In this document: in pieces, positions 43,420 through 52,933 of the stretch
Numbering within the stretch: position 1 is the stretch's first letter
Layout: every line of letters begins with the position of its first letter
Origin: Sphingomonas sp. BK345
Lineage (GTDB): Bacteria > Pseudomonadota > Alphaproteobacteria > Sphingomonadales > Sphingomonadaceae
Direction of reading: 5' to 3'
Length of the DNA: 64,000 nucleotides
Assembly: GCF_014193845.1 (NCBI RefSeq)
Contig: NZ_JACHZX010000010.1
Coordinates: 1 to 64,000 of the forward strand
Program-made: the position numbers and the translations under genes
Notes under the pieces: model-generated
Seen by the model: only the letters and a program-made list of their open reading frames with translations
Told to the model about the DNA's origin: nothing
Databases searched by the model: none

Positions 43420-46400
43420 ATGTTCGGAACGTTGTGCAGGGTCCTGATGGCGATAGCCACCGCATGCGCGGTCGCGACGCCTCTGTCTGCGCTCGATCCC
43501 GCGCGGCCATTATCCTATGCGCGCGCACAGTTTTGGGGATTGCGCGAGGGCGGCCCCGTCAACGTGAATGCCCTTGCTCAAAGCCAAGACGGCTACTTGT
43601 GGATCGCAGGGCAACAGGGGCTTTCCCGCTTCGATGGGGTACTCTTCGAGCGGCTGCCGTCATGGTGGGGGCAGAAGAAATCGGTCGAGATAAATTCGCT
43701 GCTCGCCTCTCGTAGTGGCGACCTTTGGCTGGGGCACGACTGGGGCGGCGTCACCGCGGTGCGAAATGGCAAAGTCGTGGATGCGGGCTACCGTCACCCT
43801 ACAGGATCGGTGAACGCGATTGCCGAAAATGGCCAGGGGGACATCTGGGTCTCAACCCTCGGATCCAGGTCACGGATTTGGCACCGGACTGCAAGCGGCT
43901 GGCAGTCGCCGATCACCATCGGGGGATCTAGCATTCCGTGGATAACCGGCATGGCGGTCGACTCCAGGGGGGCGGTATGGTTCGCGCTGGAGCAGGATGC
44001 ACTGCACGTCATCCCGCCTGGAAGCCGCCTTGTGCAGCGCACCCGAGTAAAGGTGGGTCAGTACGCGAGAATCGCGAAGGACCGGCGGGGCCGGATGTGG
44101 GTGGCCGATTCGCTCGGCCTCCATCGGCTCGCGGACTTGAACGGTCGCACCGTTGATGTCCTTGATGCGAAGGCTATCCACCAGCCCGCCGATGGGGAGA
44201 TCGGCCAGCTTTTCTTCGACAAGAACAATGTAGCTTGGATCGCCGCCCAAGGCGGTGTGACCCGTGTACCACTCAATCAGGCGGGCCAACCCCTTACGGT
44301 ACAGCGTCACCTGCCGAAGGGCGGATTGACCCAGTTCGCCACCGGGCCGGTGATGGAGGACAAGGAGACGGGCGTCTGGCTCGGGGCAGCTGGTGGACTC
44401 GAGCGGTTCAGTGATACTGCCATCGTACAGGACACTGTCCTCCCTTCAACGCGGATGGGACTGGTGGCGCGGCAAGCCGCCGGTGGCGATCTGTTCGTGG
44501 CATCCAGCAGCGACCTCTACAGGCTGCAGGAAGGACGATGGCGGCGCGTAGCAAGCCTGCCCCGCCGGCCGACGGTGATGTGCCAGGATCGTGAGGGCGG
44601 GCTCTACTTTGGCGCGCGCGCGCCGCTGATGCGGCTTTATAAGGGAAAGCTGACCCCGATCGCGGTGCCGTCGGTCGATGCAGCCCGCTTTATGGTCGAT
44701 TGTACCGTGGACGCCCATGGTGACTTGTTGGTGACGGTGTTCACGCACGGGTTATACCGATCAGCAGACGAGGGAAGGACATGGTCACACGACCCGGCGA
44801 CCGAGCGTCGTTCATTCTTCAGCGCCGCTCATGACATCGGGCAAGACCAGATTATCTACGCGCCGTTCGGCAATCTTGAGATATTTGCGAACGATCGCTG
44901 GCGCGTCCTCCTTAAGGCTGACCGCAATCCACTCGGCCTAATTCGTGCGATCGTGAGGCACGAAACAGCCATCTACCTGTGTGGCGACTTTGGCCTGGGG
45001 AGATTGATGGGCGGCCGGCTAAGTACATTGTCCGCGAGCCGCTTTCCGATCCTTAAACAGACATCCGACATGATCCGGACTCGAGACGGATCGACTTGGG
45101 TGTTGAGCCAGGCTGGCGCGATCCGGTTCGATACGCTGTCACTGGAGCAAGCGTTCGACAACCCGCCCGCCACGCTTCGCGCGACGCTGCTCGACTGGCG
45201 CGACGGTCTGCCCGGCCCACCGGACCTCAGCCGGACCGAGTCGGACTTCCTCGCCGAAGCGCCGGACCATCGTATTCTCGTCCTGGCCAGCGGCCGTGTA
45301 TCCTGGATCGACCCGTCGCAGATTGGCATGTCAGAACCCCCGCCAGCGGCGCTGATCCGGTCCGTTAGCGTTGATGGCCACAGCCTCGCGTCCGGCGGAC
45401 CCGCGACGCTGCCGGCGGGTGCTTCCCGCGTCCAAATCGGCTTTACTGCGCCCGGCTTTGCCGACCCGAGCGGAGTGCGGTTTCGCTACCGGCTTGAAGG
45501 GTTTGACCGATCATGGATCTCTGCCGGGAACGACCGTGGCGCGGCCTACACAAATCTTGCGCCGGGCCGTTACGTGTTCCAGGTGAGCGCTGCGCATCGC
45601 AACGGCGACTTTAGCAATACCGCGACAGAGTATGCCTTTATTCTACCGCCGACGTTCGTTCAGTCGAACATGTTCAGGATCCTCTGTCTCGCCGCGGCAG
45701 TCGGTGCTCTGTGGCTGACCTATGCGCTGCGTGTTCGTGCAGTTGCCTCCGGCATCCGTGGCCGGCTTGAGGAGCGGGTCTTCGAGCGGGAGCGGATTGC
45801 GCGGGAACTGCACGACACCCTGCTCCAAGGCTTTCAGGGTCTCATGCTGAGGTTCCAAGCGGTCGCGCAACGCTTTCCCGCAAGCCAGCCCGCGCGGCGG
45901 CTTCTTGACGAGGCGCTCGATCGCGCTGAGACGGTCCTTGTCGAAGGGCGGGATCGGGTACATGATCTGCGTCGCTCCGAAGGGCAGCTTCCCATCGATG
46001 CCGAGCTTCGCTCGATCGCGAAGCGCGTCTTCTCCGGCGAGGCGCCGCCGAAGGTCAGCGTAAGTACCAGCGGGCGCTCACGTCATCTCCATGTCGCCGC
46101 CCAATTCGAAGTCGCAGCGATAGGCGAGGAAGCGCTTCGCAACGCCTGCCTGCACGCGCGAGCCTTTCGCGTGTCAGTCCATGTCGCCTATGACCGGAGC
46201 GTGCTGAAGGTGATCATCATGGATGATGGCATCGGCTTGCCGCTGGAGGTTCGCACTTCCGGGCGAGCCGGGCATTTCGGAATTATCGGAATGAGGGAGC
46301 GTGCTGAGAAGATCGGTGGCACCCTGCGCATCCACAATACAGACCAAGGGGGGACTGAAGTAACGTTGAATGTGCCCGCACGGACGGCATACGCCGCGAC

Positions 46401-46458
46401 CCACAGGCCCCTGGTCCCGAACTTCCTGCGCCTTCTTTGGGCACGGCGGACCAAATAG
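43420..46458 (+). CDS. Two-component propeller histidine kinase 1
   Basis: A 1012-residue sensor kinase. Signal peptide (LCRVLMAIATACAVATPLSA), two seven-bladed ligand-binding propellers (about 40-640, repeats such as SQDGYLWIAGQQGLSRFDG), a Y_Y_Y domain, one membrane helix near 750-770, HisKA_3 with acceptor His798 (ARELHDTLLQGFQG), and an ATPase with GMRERAEKIGG. The start ATG 43420 has GAGAAG upstream and matches the signal peptide; longer N-terminal frames are possible. No response regulator gene adjoins it; the one at 50655 is the obvious candidate. Resembles the kinase at 47644. Confidence 0.9.
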   Translation: MFGTLCRVLMAIATACAVATPLSALDPARPLSYARAQFWGLREGGPVNVNALAQSQDGYLWIAGQQGLSRFDGVLFERLPSWWGQKKSVEINSLLASRSGDLWLGHDWGGVTAVRNGKVVDAGYRHPTGSVNAIAENGQGDIWVSTLGSRSRIWHRTASGWQSPITIGGSSIPWITGMAVDSRGAVWFALEQDALHVIPPGSRLVQRTRVKVGQYARIAKDRRGRMWVADSLGLHRLADLNGRTVDVLDAKAIHQPADGEIGQLFFDKNNVAWIAAQGGVTRVPLNQAGQPLTVQRHLPKGGLTQFATGPVMEDKETGVWLGAAGGLERFSDTAIVQDTVLPSTRMGLVARQAAGGDLFVASSSDLYRLQEGRWRRVASLPRRPTVMCQDREGGLYFGARAPLMRLYKGKLTPIAVPSVDAARFMVDCTVDAHGDLLVTVFTHGLYRSADEGRTWSHDPATERRSFFSAAHDIGQDQIIYAPFGNLEIFANDRWRVLLKADRNPLGLIRAIVRHETAIYLCGDFGLGRLMGGRLSTLSASRFPILKQTSDMIRTRDGSTWVLSQAGAIRFDTLSLEQAFDNPPATLRATLLDWRDGLPGPPDLSRTESDFLAEAPDHRILVLASGRVSWIDPSQIGMSEPPPAALIRSVSVDGHSLASGGPATLPAGASRVQIGFTAPGFADPSGVRFRYRLEGFDRSWISAGNDRGAAYTNLAPGRYVFQVSAAHRNGDFSNTATEYAFILPPTFVQSNMFRILCLAAAVGALWLTYALRVRAVASGIRGRLEERVFERERIARELHDTLLQGFQGLMLRFQAVAQRFPASQPARRLLDEALDRAETVLVEGRDRVHDLRRSEGQLPIDAELRSIAKRVFSGEAPPKVSVSTSGRSRHLHVAAQFEVAAIGEEALRNACLHARAFRVSVHVAYDRSVLKVIIMDDGIGLPLEVRTSGRAGHFGIIGMRERAEKIGGTLRIHNTDQGGTEVTLNVPARTAYAATHRPLVPNFLRLLWARRTK

Positions 46459-46475
46459 CGGCGCGGCCACCCTGG

Positions 46476-47024
46476 TCAGAGGAGCATTTCACCGCCGCCG
46501 TAGACCGCGAGACGCGCAGCCCGCGGGATGCGGCGCACTAGTCGGGACAGCATTCGCGCGACGAGCGCCTGCACAGCAGGTTCGCCATCGACGACGATCC
46601 ATAGCGAATTTTCGATCTCCGCAGCCCTCGCATCAGTGTCGGCGGCAGCAAAGTCGTCGCTCACCAACATGTAACCACGGCCGGCGACAGTCTTTATGCG
46701 CCAGCGTTCCGGTCCCAAGGCACGCCGCAACAGGCTGAGCTGCACCTTAAGATTTGCGTCAACCACGGTGACCGAGGGCCAGACATCGTCAATGAGCTGC
46801 TGCTTCGAGACGATCTGCCCCCGCGCGCGAAGGAGGGCCAGGAGGAGATCGAACGCTCGTCCACCCAGCACGACCTCACGGCCGCACAGCGACAGCGAGC
46901 GTGCGGCGGGGAAGACTTCAAGCATCCCGACACGGATGACGTGTCCGGGGTCCCCGCGGTGCTTCTGCTCGGCGACTAACGATGGCGTTCGGATCACCTC
47001 TCGTCTCCCTTTCGTCGTAATCAA
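46476..47024 (-). CDS. Winged-helix (OmpR/PhoB-type) DNA-binding protein without receiver
   Basis: A 182-residue protein with a PhoB/CadC-like DNA-binding domain at about residues 35-125 (FDLLLALLRARGQIVSKQQL, VVDANLKVQLSLLRRALG, AGRGYMLV). There is no receiver domain and no membrane helix. The C-terminal 50 residues have no recognised fold. Convergent with kinase 1 and with 73 bases before the DoxX gene. The true start may be a later in-frame GTG or ATG. Probably a local regulator. Confidence 0.82.
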   Translation of the reverse strand: MITTKGRREVIRTPSLVAEQKHRGDPGHVIRVGMLEVFPAARSLSLCGREVVLGGRAFDLLLALLRARGQIVSKQQLIDDVWPSVTVVDANLKVQLSLLRRALGPERWRIKTVAGRGYMLVSDDFAAADTDARAAEIENSLWIVVDGEPAVQALVARMLSRLVRRIPRAARLAVYGGGEMLL

Positions 47025-47097
47025 GATCGCTCGTGGTCACGCAGGGAGCCAGCCGCCTTCGGGGGGGTGCTTAGCTACACCTTCGAGCAGTCGGCCT

Positions 47098-47454
47098 TTA
47101 CCGCAGTGTCACGGTCGAACGGCCGAACCGCCAGGCATCGATCGAGAAGGCACCCGGACCTGCCAGAGCGAGCGCAAGCGCGCTAAGTACGTCGGAAGCA
47201 AGCCGCAGCTCGTTCGGGTCAGGGACGCGGCAGATCGCCCAATAGCTCAGCACGACAGCGATCACCGCTGCCACCCGCACCAAAAGTCCCCCTGTGATCA
47301 CAAGGGCCAGGAGCAGCGTTGAGAGCGCAAGCCACGGGTCGCGATCATTTCGCAACAGTCCCTGCGAGAGCAGCTGGATCGAAACGGAGGCGCGCAGGAG
47401 CAGCAGGGCGACGCCGGCCGACCCCGCAGGAAAGGCGGAGAACGGATGTTTCAT
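47098..47454 (-). CDS. DoxX-like small membrane protein
   Basis: A 118-residue integral membrane protein with four hydrophobic helices in the DoxX pattern (SAGVALLLLRASVSI, ALSTLLLALVITGGLL, VAAVIAVVLSYWAI, LASDVLSALALALAG). DoxX relatives work with thiosulfate:quinone oxidoreductase or in redox stress. It is divergent to kinase 2. The function here is unknown. Confidence 0.8.
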   Translation of the reverse strand: MKHPFSAFPAGSAGVALLLLRASVSIQLLSQGLLRNDRDPWLALSTLLLALVITGGLLVRVAAVIAVVLSYWAICRVPDPNELRLASDVLSALALALAGPGAFSIDAWRFGRSTVTLR

Positions 47455-47507
47455 AAAGCAACGGTAAAACTACTTCGCCCGTGTCGGCAGGCTCCTTCGA
47501 GCCGCTC

Positions 47508-47532
47508 ACCACCCCCCCTTTAGGGTGGTTTT
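47508..47532 (+). terminator. Terminator-like hairpin in the kinase 2 leader
   Basis: ACCACCC (47508-47514) pairs with GGGTGGT (47523-47529), 8-base loop, followed by TTTCT. On the plus strand it lies 112 bases upstream of kinase 2, with no gene behind it on that strand. It could attenuate the kinase 2 transcript. Confidence 0.45.
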
Positions 47533-47643
47533 CTAGCACCCCCGCCGCTGTGGTAAATTGCAGCGTGCGGATGCAAGGTCGCGATGCAATACGCCGCTTG
47601 GTCGCGGGTTTGGGGAGGCGATGCTGAACCTGTCGGGACGCCT

Positions 47644-50600
47644 ATGAGGTGTGGGAAGCGCCTGCTGATCTTGCTGCTGCTGAATATTCCCTTTTTCGCA
47701 GCAGCCAGCCCGCCTCTTCCATTCCTGCAGACCAGCCATCTAGCTTGGCGATCAGAAGACAATGCGCCCGGCGGCATCGAAGGGCTGGCACAAACGCCGG
47801 ACGGTTTCCTGTGGCTCGCGACCGGCACAGGTCTCTATCGCTTCGACGGCTTGTCGTTTGAGCGCTTCACCGTCCCGGAGGAAGGCCTACCCAGCCCGTC
47901 GCTGCAGGTATCGTCCATTGCAGCCGCACCGAATGGGGACGTTTGGATCGGATATGCCAACGGGGGTATTGCCAGATACAGGGGCGGCCGACTGCAAAGG
48001 CTAAATCCTGGCAAGCCGAGCCCCCGCGCGGTCTACCTGACCGTCACGCCTGACGGCGCCTTGTGGGCTCGGGTAGGCGGCAGCGAAGGCAGCCGCATCG
48101 TACGCTATGCGCTCGGCCGATGGGAGCATGTGGGAAGCAGGTGGAATCTGCCCTCAACGCTTTCAACCGTCGCAATGCTCGTCACCCGCGACGGAGCACT
48201 TTATCTGCTAAGCACCGATGGATTGCGGCACCTGCCGCGTGGGGGGCGTCGCTTCAGCTTCCAGCCATTGAACCCGGGCGATGGCGCGACAATTGCGGAG
48301 GACAGACGGGGGCGAATTTGGTTAGCCAATGATAGCCGCCTATCCCGTGTCGAGATGGGCAAGGGCTTCGTAGGGCCGCCCACTCCGCTAGAGCGTGCCA
48401 ACTACACGAGCGTCTATCGCCGACTTGCGTTCTCGCGGGATGGGATGCTTTGGCTCGGAGGTTCCGAAGACGGAATTCGCGTCCTCGCGCCAGACGCCGG
48501 AGGAGACCAATTCCGTCGAGTGCCGGGCCGGTACACCGCGGACGACGGACTTAGTTCGAGCATCACGCTGTCAATGCTGCGCGATCGGGAGGACAACATT
48601 TGGGTCGGCACGGTAGCTGGGCTCGACCGCTTCGCCACGTCGCGGTCGGTCAAACGCAGCGACTTGCCGCAGAGTTATACGGTCGACAGCCTTGTGACGG
48701 CGCGGGCTACCTACCTTCTTTCCGGAAATAACGTCTATCGTTCGGAATCGACGTCCTTACGCAGACTCGCAGCGCTGGCCAACGCGTCGACGATCTGCGG
48801 CGACCGCGACACCGGACTTGTGGTCGGTACTGCGGCGGGACTTTTCAATTTGGCCGGCGGACGGGCCAGGCCGTTCCGTTCTCCCCCAGGGCTCGGCACC
48901 AATGCGCGTTATGTCATGGCGTGCGCTGTCGGTGTCGACGGCACTTTGTTGGTCTCGATCGTTAACGGCGGCCTCTGGCGGCACGACAAGGCCGGATGGC
49001 GCGCCATTCCGGTGTCGACGTTTCAGGATCTTAGCGCTTTGCTGTTCGTGCGCAGTGCTGACGGAACAACGTATGTCGTCTTCAAGCCTGATCGTATCGG
49101 CGTCGTGCGGGACAACGGCATCATGCCGCTGGAAGCCGAAGGCGAGGCGGCAGGCTACATCCGCACCGTGGCCGCCGGGAAGAAGTGCACTTTCTTCGGC
49201 GGGCAGAACGGGCTGTTCTGCCTCACCGGCAGGCGCATGCGCGCGCTGCGATCGAGCGCCTATCCGGAGCTGTTGAACGTCAGCGGCGTTGTTGAGGCTC
49301 AGGACGGCTGGACATGGCTGTCATCCAACGCCGGGCTCCTGCGCATCTCGACGCGCGACCTAGCCGGTGCCTTTGCCGCCCCAGGGCAGCCCCTACATTT
49401 CGAGCGCTTTGGAACGGAACAAGGGTTGCGGGGTGACCCGAACGGTTTCGTTTCCCGTTCGATGGCGCCGGACAGATACGGTCGGCTCTGGGCGTTCACA
49501 ACCAAAGGATTAGTCTCGATCGACATGGGACGGGCGGATGCGTCGACCATGCCGCCCCGCGCCGTGGTGACAAACCTGCTTGCCGGCGGGCGACGCTTCG
49601 CGCTCGACGGCACCGCCAAGCTCCCAGTCGGGACACGGTCAATCGAGATCGATTATACTGCGACATCGCTGACCGATCCACGCGGAACACGGTTCTCATA
49701 TCGACTGGAAGGGCAAGACAGCGCCTGGATCGATGCGGGACCACGCCGCGAGGCGATCTATACGAATTTGCGGCCCGGTCGCTACGTCTTTCACCTGCGC
49801 GCCTTGAACAGCGCCGGCTTGCCGAGCCGAAGGGCCGAAAGCTTGGCCTTCGTCATCAGGCCCGGGATTCTGGAGCGCCACGATATTCGCGTCGCAATGA
49901 TGCTGATGCTCGTCGTGGCGTTGATCGTCGCCTATCGATGGCGTGTGCAGACGCTGTCGACCCGGTTCGCCGAGCGAATGCAAGAGCGGCTGGGGGAGCG
50001 TGAGCGAATCGCCCGCGAACTGCACGACACGCTGCTTCAGGGCTTTCAAGGGCTCCTGCTTCGGTTCCAGTCGATCGCCAATCGCATGCCGGCAAACGTA
50101 CCGCTCGGCGAGGAGTTAGAAGAGGCGCTGGGCAGAGGAGAAGCAGTGCTGGTTGAAGGGCGAAATCGCGTCCGCGACCTACGTTCCGACGCCGGCAACC
50201 TTTCGGAGGCGCTAACGGATGTCGCGCAACAGATGAGTATCGACTGGCCGGGAAGCTTCACGCTCACGACCGAGGGGCACTCGCGCACGCTCAATCCCGT
50301 CGCCGCCCAGGAACTTCGGAGCATCGGTGAGGAAGCAATCCGCAACGCCTTTCGCCACGCCGAGGCACGTTCGATCAAAGCTGTGCTGACCTATCGTCAG
50401 CGAGAACTGCGCTTCGCCCTTCGCGACGACGGCGTCGGACTCCCGAGCGCGGTACAGGCAGACGGCCTGCGCGATGGGCATTATGGATTGATCGGCATGC
50501 GCGAACGCGCAACCAAGATCGGCGGTACGCTGACAATCACCAGTCGGCTCGGCGCCTATACCGAAGTGATCGCGACAGTGCCAGGGACCGTCGCCTACGC

Positions 50601-50658
50601 GCCAATAACCCAGCCACGGCGTCGCTGGATCGTCAGCCGCTTCAGGAGAAAGTCGTGA
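47644..50658 (+). CDS. Two-component propeller histidine kinase 2
   Basis: A 1004-residue paralogue of kinase 1. Signal peptide (RLLILLLLNIPFFAAAS), propeller repeats (QTPDGFLWLATGTGLYRFDG), Y_Y_Y domain, membrane helix near 760, HisKA_3 with His794 (ARELHDTLLQGFQG) and ATPase with GMRERATKIGG. Its stop overlaps the GTG of the response regulator gene (50655), so this is the cognate pair. ATG 47644 is preferred because it starts the signal peptide. Confidence 0.92.
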   Translation: MRCGKRLLILLLLNIPFFAAASPPLPFLQTSHLAWRSEDNAPGGIEGLAQTPDGFLWLATGTGLYRFDGLSFERFTVPEEGLPSPSLQVSSIAAAPNGDVWIGYANGGIARYRGGRLQRLNPGKPSPRAVYLTVTPDGALWARVGGSEGSRIVRYALGRWEHVGSRWNLPSTLSTVAMLVTRDGALYLLSTDGLRHLPRGGRRFSFQPLNPGDGATIAEDRRGRIWLANDSRLSRVEMGKGFVGPPTPLERANYTSVYRRLAFSRDGMLWLGGSEDGIRVLAPDAGGDQFRRVPGRYTADDGLSSSITLSMLRDREDNIWVGTVAGLDRFATSRSVKRSDLPQSYTVDSLVTARATYLLSGNNVYRSESTSLRRLAALANASTICGDRDTGLVVGTAAGLFNLAGGRARPFRSPPGLGTNARYVMACAVGVDGTLLVSIVNGGLWRHDKAGWRAIPVSTFQDLSALLFVRSADGTTYVVFKPDRIGVVRDNGIMPLEAEGEAAGYIRTVAAGKKCTFFGGQNGLFCLTGRRMRALRSSAYPELLNVSGVVEAQDGWTWLSSNAGLLRISTRDLAGAFAAPGQPLHFERFGTEQGLRGDPNGFVSRSMAPDRYGRLWAFTTKGLVSIDMGRADASTMPPRAVVTNLLAGGRRFALDGTAKLPVGTRSIEIDYTATSLTDPRGTRFSYRLEGQDSAWIDAGPRREAIYTNLRPGRYVFHLRALNSAGLPSRRAESLAFVIRPGILERHDIRVAMMLMLVVALIVAYRWRVQTLSTRFAERMQERLGERERIARELHDTLLQGFQGLLLRFQSIANRMPANVPLGEELEEALGRGEAVLVEGRNRVRDLRSDAGNLSEALTDVAQQMSIDWPGSFTLTTEGHSRTLNPVAAQELRSIGEEAIRNAFRHAEARSIKAVLTYRQRELRFALRDDGVGLPSAVQADGLRDGHYGLIGMRERATKIGGTLTITSRLGAYTEVIATVPGTVAYAPITQPRRRWIVSRFRRKS

Positions 50659-51299
50659 GTGCCAGCGTCACCGGGAGCGACAGCCGCATACGGCTCCTAA
50701 TCGTCGACGACCATCCTGCGCTGCGCGAGGGCGTCGCGGCGATGGTGCAATATGAAACCGACATCGCGTTCGTGGGCGAGGCACCAGATGGCGAGGCGGC
50801 GTTGGAGGCGTTCGAACGCCTACGTCCAGACGTCACGCTGATGGATTTGCAGATGCCAGGAACGAATGGCATCGGTGCGATCCGCGCCATTCGCGAGCGA
50901 TCACGTCATGCGCGAATTATCGTACTGACCACCTATGACGGCGACCTGCAGGCGGTAGAAGCGCTGAAGGCTGGCGCCGTCGGCTACCTGCTAAAGGCTT
51001 CACTTCGACGAGAGCTGCTGGAGGCGATCCGTGCGGTGCATTCGGGCCGCAAGCATATTCCTCCTGAAGTAGCGCAACAGATTGCGCTTCATGCCGGCGA
51101 GGAGAGCCTCACGCCGCGCGAAATCGAGATACTGAAGCTGGTTGCGGACGGCCATGCCAATAAGACAATTGCCTGGAGGCTGTCTCTCACGGAAGACACC
51201 GTAAAGGGCCACATGAAGAACATTCTAGCGAAGCTAAACGTCCACGATCGCACCCAGGCGGTGACGACAGCGCTGCGGCGAGGCCTGTTCTTTCTGTAG
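50655..51299 (+). CDS. NarL/LuxR-family response regulator
   Basis: A 214-residue regulator. The receiver has the acidic pair in LIVDDHPAL and the phospho-acceptor Asp64 (LMDLQMPG). The C-terminal LuxR helix-turn-helix has LTPREIEILKLVADGHANKT and LSLTEDTVKGHMKNI (quoted in part). GTG start overlaps kinase 2. It precedes the aldehyde oxidase genes by 108 bases on the same strand, so it may control them. Confidence 0.94.
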   Translation: MSASVTGSDSRIRLLIVDDHPALREGVAAMVQYETDIAFVGEAPDGEAALEAFERLRPDVTLMDLQMPGTNGIGAIRAIRERSRHARIIVLTTYDGDLQAVEALKAGAVGYLLKASLRRELLEAIRAVHSGRKHIPPEVAQQIALHAGEESLTPREIEILKLVADGHANKTIAWRLSLTEDTVKGHMKNILAKLNVHDRTQAVTTALRRGLFFL

Positions 51300-51407
51300 G
51301 TGCATCGCCAGACGCAGGCCCACCGGGACCTTTACCCTGATTTACTTCTTCCGGGCTGTCGATCTGGCTAGCCTCCATACCTTGAAGCTTTGGCTGGAGC
51401 GCGTGCG

Positions 51408-51971
51408 GTGGCAGATTTGATTTCTTCGGAACACCGAGACAGTGATCCGCTCGCCGAACCTGCGTCCGCGCGATCAATAGTGGTCAATGGTGTCCGCCGG
51501 CCCTTCCCCGCCGATCCGCGCACTAGCCTACTAGACTTTCTGCGCGAGCATCTGAACCTGACCGGCACAAAAAAGGGCTGCGACCAAGGGCAGTGCGGGG
51601 CCTGCACCGTCCTAGTCAATGGCACCCGGATCAATTCCTGCCTCAGCCTGGCGATCATGCACGACGGTGATGAGGTGACGACCGTCGAGGGACTGGGGAG
51701 CGCCAGCGCGCTCCACCCGCTGCAACGAGCGTTCATCAAGCACGACGGCTTCCAGTGCGGCTACTGTACGCCTGGGCAGATCTGCTCCGCTGTCGGCGCG
51801 CTGCATGAGGTCGAGCGCGGCGTGCCCAGCCACGTGACGGAGGAGCTGGTCGAGCCAATGCACGCCTCGCGCAGCGAGATGCGCGAGAGGATGAGCGGCA
51901 ACATCTGCCGCTGCGGCGCCTACTCGAACATCCAGGAGGCCATCGCCGACTATATCGGAGACGCAGCATGA
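51408..51971 (+). CDS. Molybdenum hydroxylase 2Fe-2S subunit, PaoA-like
   Basis: The small subunit (187 residues) of a three-subunit xanthine-oxidase-family enzyme. First cluster cysteines in GCDQGQCGACTVLVNG, second in CGYCTPGQICS and CRCGAY. No twin-arginine signal is seen, unlike E. coli PaoA, so a cytoplasmic enzyme is likely. GTG 51408 with GGAG eight bases upstream is preferred over TTG 51390. It overlaps the medium subunit gene by ATGA. Confidence 0.92.
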   Translation: MADLISSEHRDSDPLAEPASARSIVVNGVRRPFPADPRTSLLDFLREHLNLTGTKKGCDQGQCGACTVLVNGTRINSCLSLAIMHDGDEVTTVEGLGSASALHPLQRAFIKHDGFQCGYCTPGQICSAVGALHEVERGVPSHVTEELVEPMHASRSEMRERMSGNICRCGAYSNIQEAIADYIGDAA

Positions 51972-52933
51972 GGGAGTTCACCTACGAGCGCGTCCGCACG
52001 GCCGCTGAAGCCACCTCCGCGCTCGCGCTCAACCCCGGCGCCAAATACATCGCTGGCGGCACCAACCTGCTGGACTTGATGAAACTCCAGATCGAGGTGC
52101 CGACGCACCTGATCGACATCCGGGACCTGGACCTCAAGGGCATCGATCCGACCGCCGATGGCGGTCTCCGCGTCGGAGCGCTGGTGACGAACACCGACCT
52201 GGCATCGGATCGCCGCATCAAACAGGACTACGCCGCGATCAGCCGCGCGATTGTCTCCGGAGCCACCGGCCAGCTGCGCAACAAGGCGAGCACCGCCGGC
52301 AACCTGCTGCAGCGCAACCGCTGCCCCTACTTCTACGACACCGATCAGCCCTGCAACAAGCGTGTGCCCGGGTCGGGCTGCTCCGCCATCGGCGGCGCGT
52401 CGCGCGGCCTGGCGGTCATCGGGACGAGCCCGGCCTGCATCGCCACCTATCCCGGCGACCTCGTCGTGGCGCTGCGTCTCCTGGATGCCTCCGTCGAGAT
52501 GGTCGCCGTGGACGGCACGCAGAGGACGCTCCCCATCTCGGAGTTCTACCGACTACCAGGCGACACCCCGCAGATCGAGAACGCGCTCGCCCCGGGCGAG
52601 CTGATCACGGCGATAATACTCCCGCCGCCACTTGGTGGACGGCACTTCTATCAGAAGGTCCGGGACCGGGCGTCCTACGCCTTCGCGCTCGTCTCGGTCG
52701 CCGCCGTGCTCCACGTGGACGGCACCGGCAGGGTCGCGTTCGGCGGCGTCGCTCCGAAGCCCTGGCGCGTCGAGGAGGCCGAGCAGGCGCTGGCCGAGGG
52801 GCCCGAGGCCGTGGTCGAGATCGCCTTCGCGGATGCCGCCCCGACGGAGCAGAACGCCTTCAAGGTGCCGCTTGCCGCGCGCGCGCTCGCCTCGGTCATC
52901 GCCCAGTCCAAGGAGGCGAACAATGCGCTTTGA
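51968..52933 (+). CDS. Molybdenum hydroxylase FAD subunit, PaoB-like
   Basis: The medium subunit, 321 residues, binding FAD through YIAGGTNLLDLMK. The inserted 4Fe-4S segment of PaoB is present: Cys in QRNRCPYF, DQPCNKR, GSGCSAI and SPACIAT. This distinguishes the PaoABC type from xanthine dehydrogenases. It overlaps the large-subunit start by 11 bases. Confidence 0.93.
   Translation: MREFTYERVRTAAEATSALALNPGAKYIAGGTNLLDLMKLQIEVPTHLIDIRDLDLKGIDPTADGGLRVGALVTNTDLASDRRIKQDYAAISRAIVSGATGQLRNKASTAGNLLQRNRCPYFYDTDQPCNKRVPGSGCSAIGGASRGLAVIGTSPACIATYPGDLVVALRLLDASVEMVAVDGTQRTLPISEFYRLPGDTPQIENALAPGELITAIILPPPLGGRHFYQKVRDRASYAFALVSVAAVLHVDGTGRVAFGGVAPKPWRVEEAEQALAEGPEAVVEIAFADAAPTEQNAFKVPLAARALASVIAQSKEANNAL

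Noticed and set aside
51408..51500. Tat signal on the 2Fe-2S subunit
   Set aside because: The N terminus has no RR motif followed by a hydrophobic stretch, so export like E. coli PaoA is not supported.
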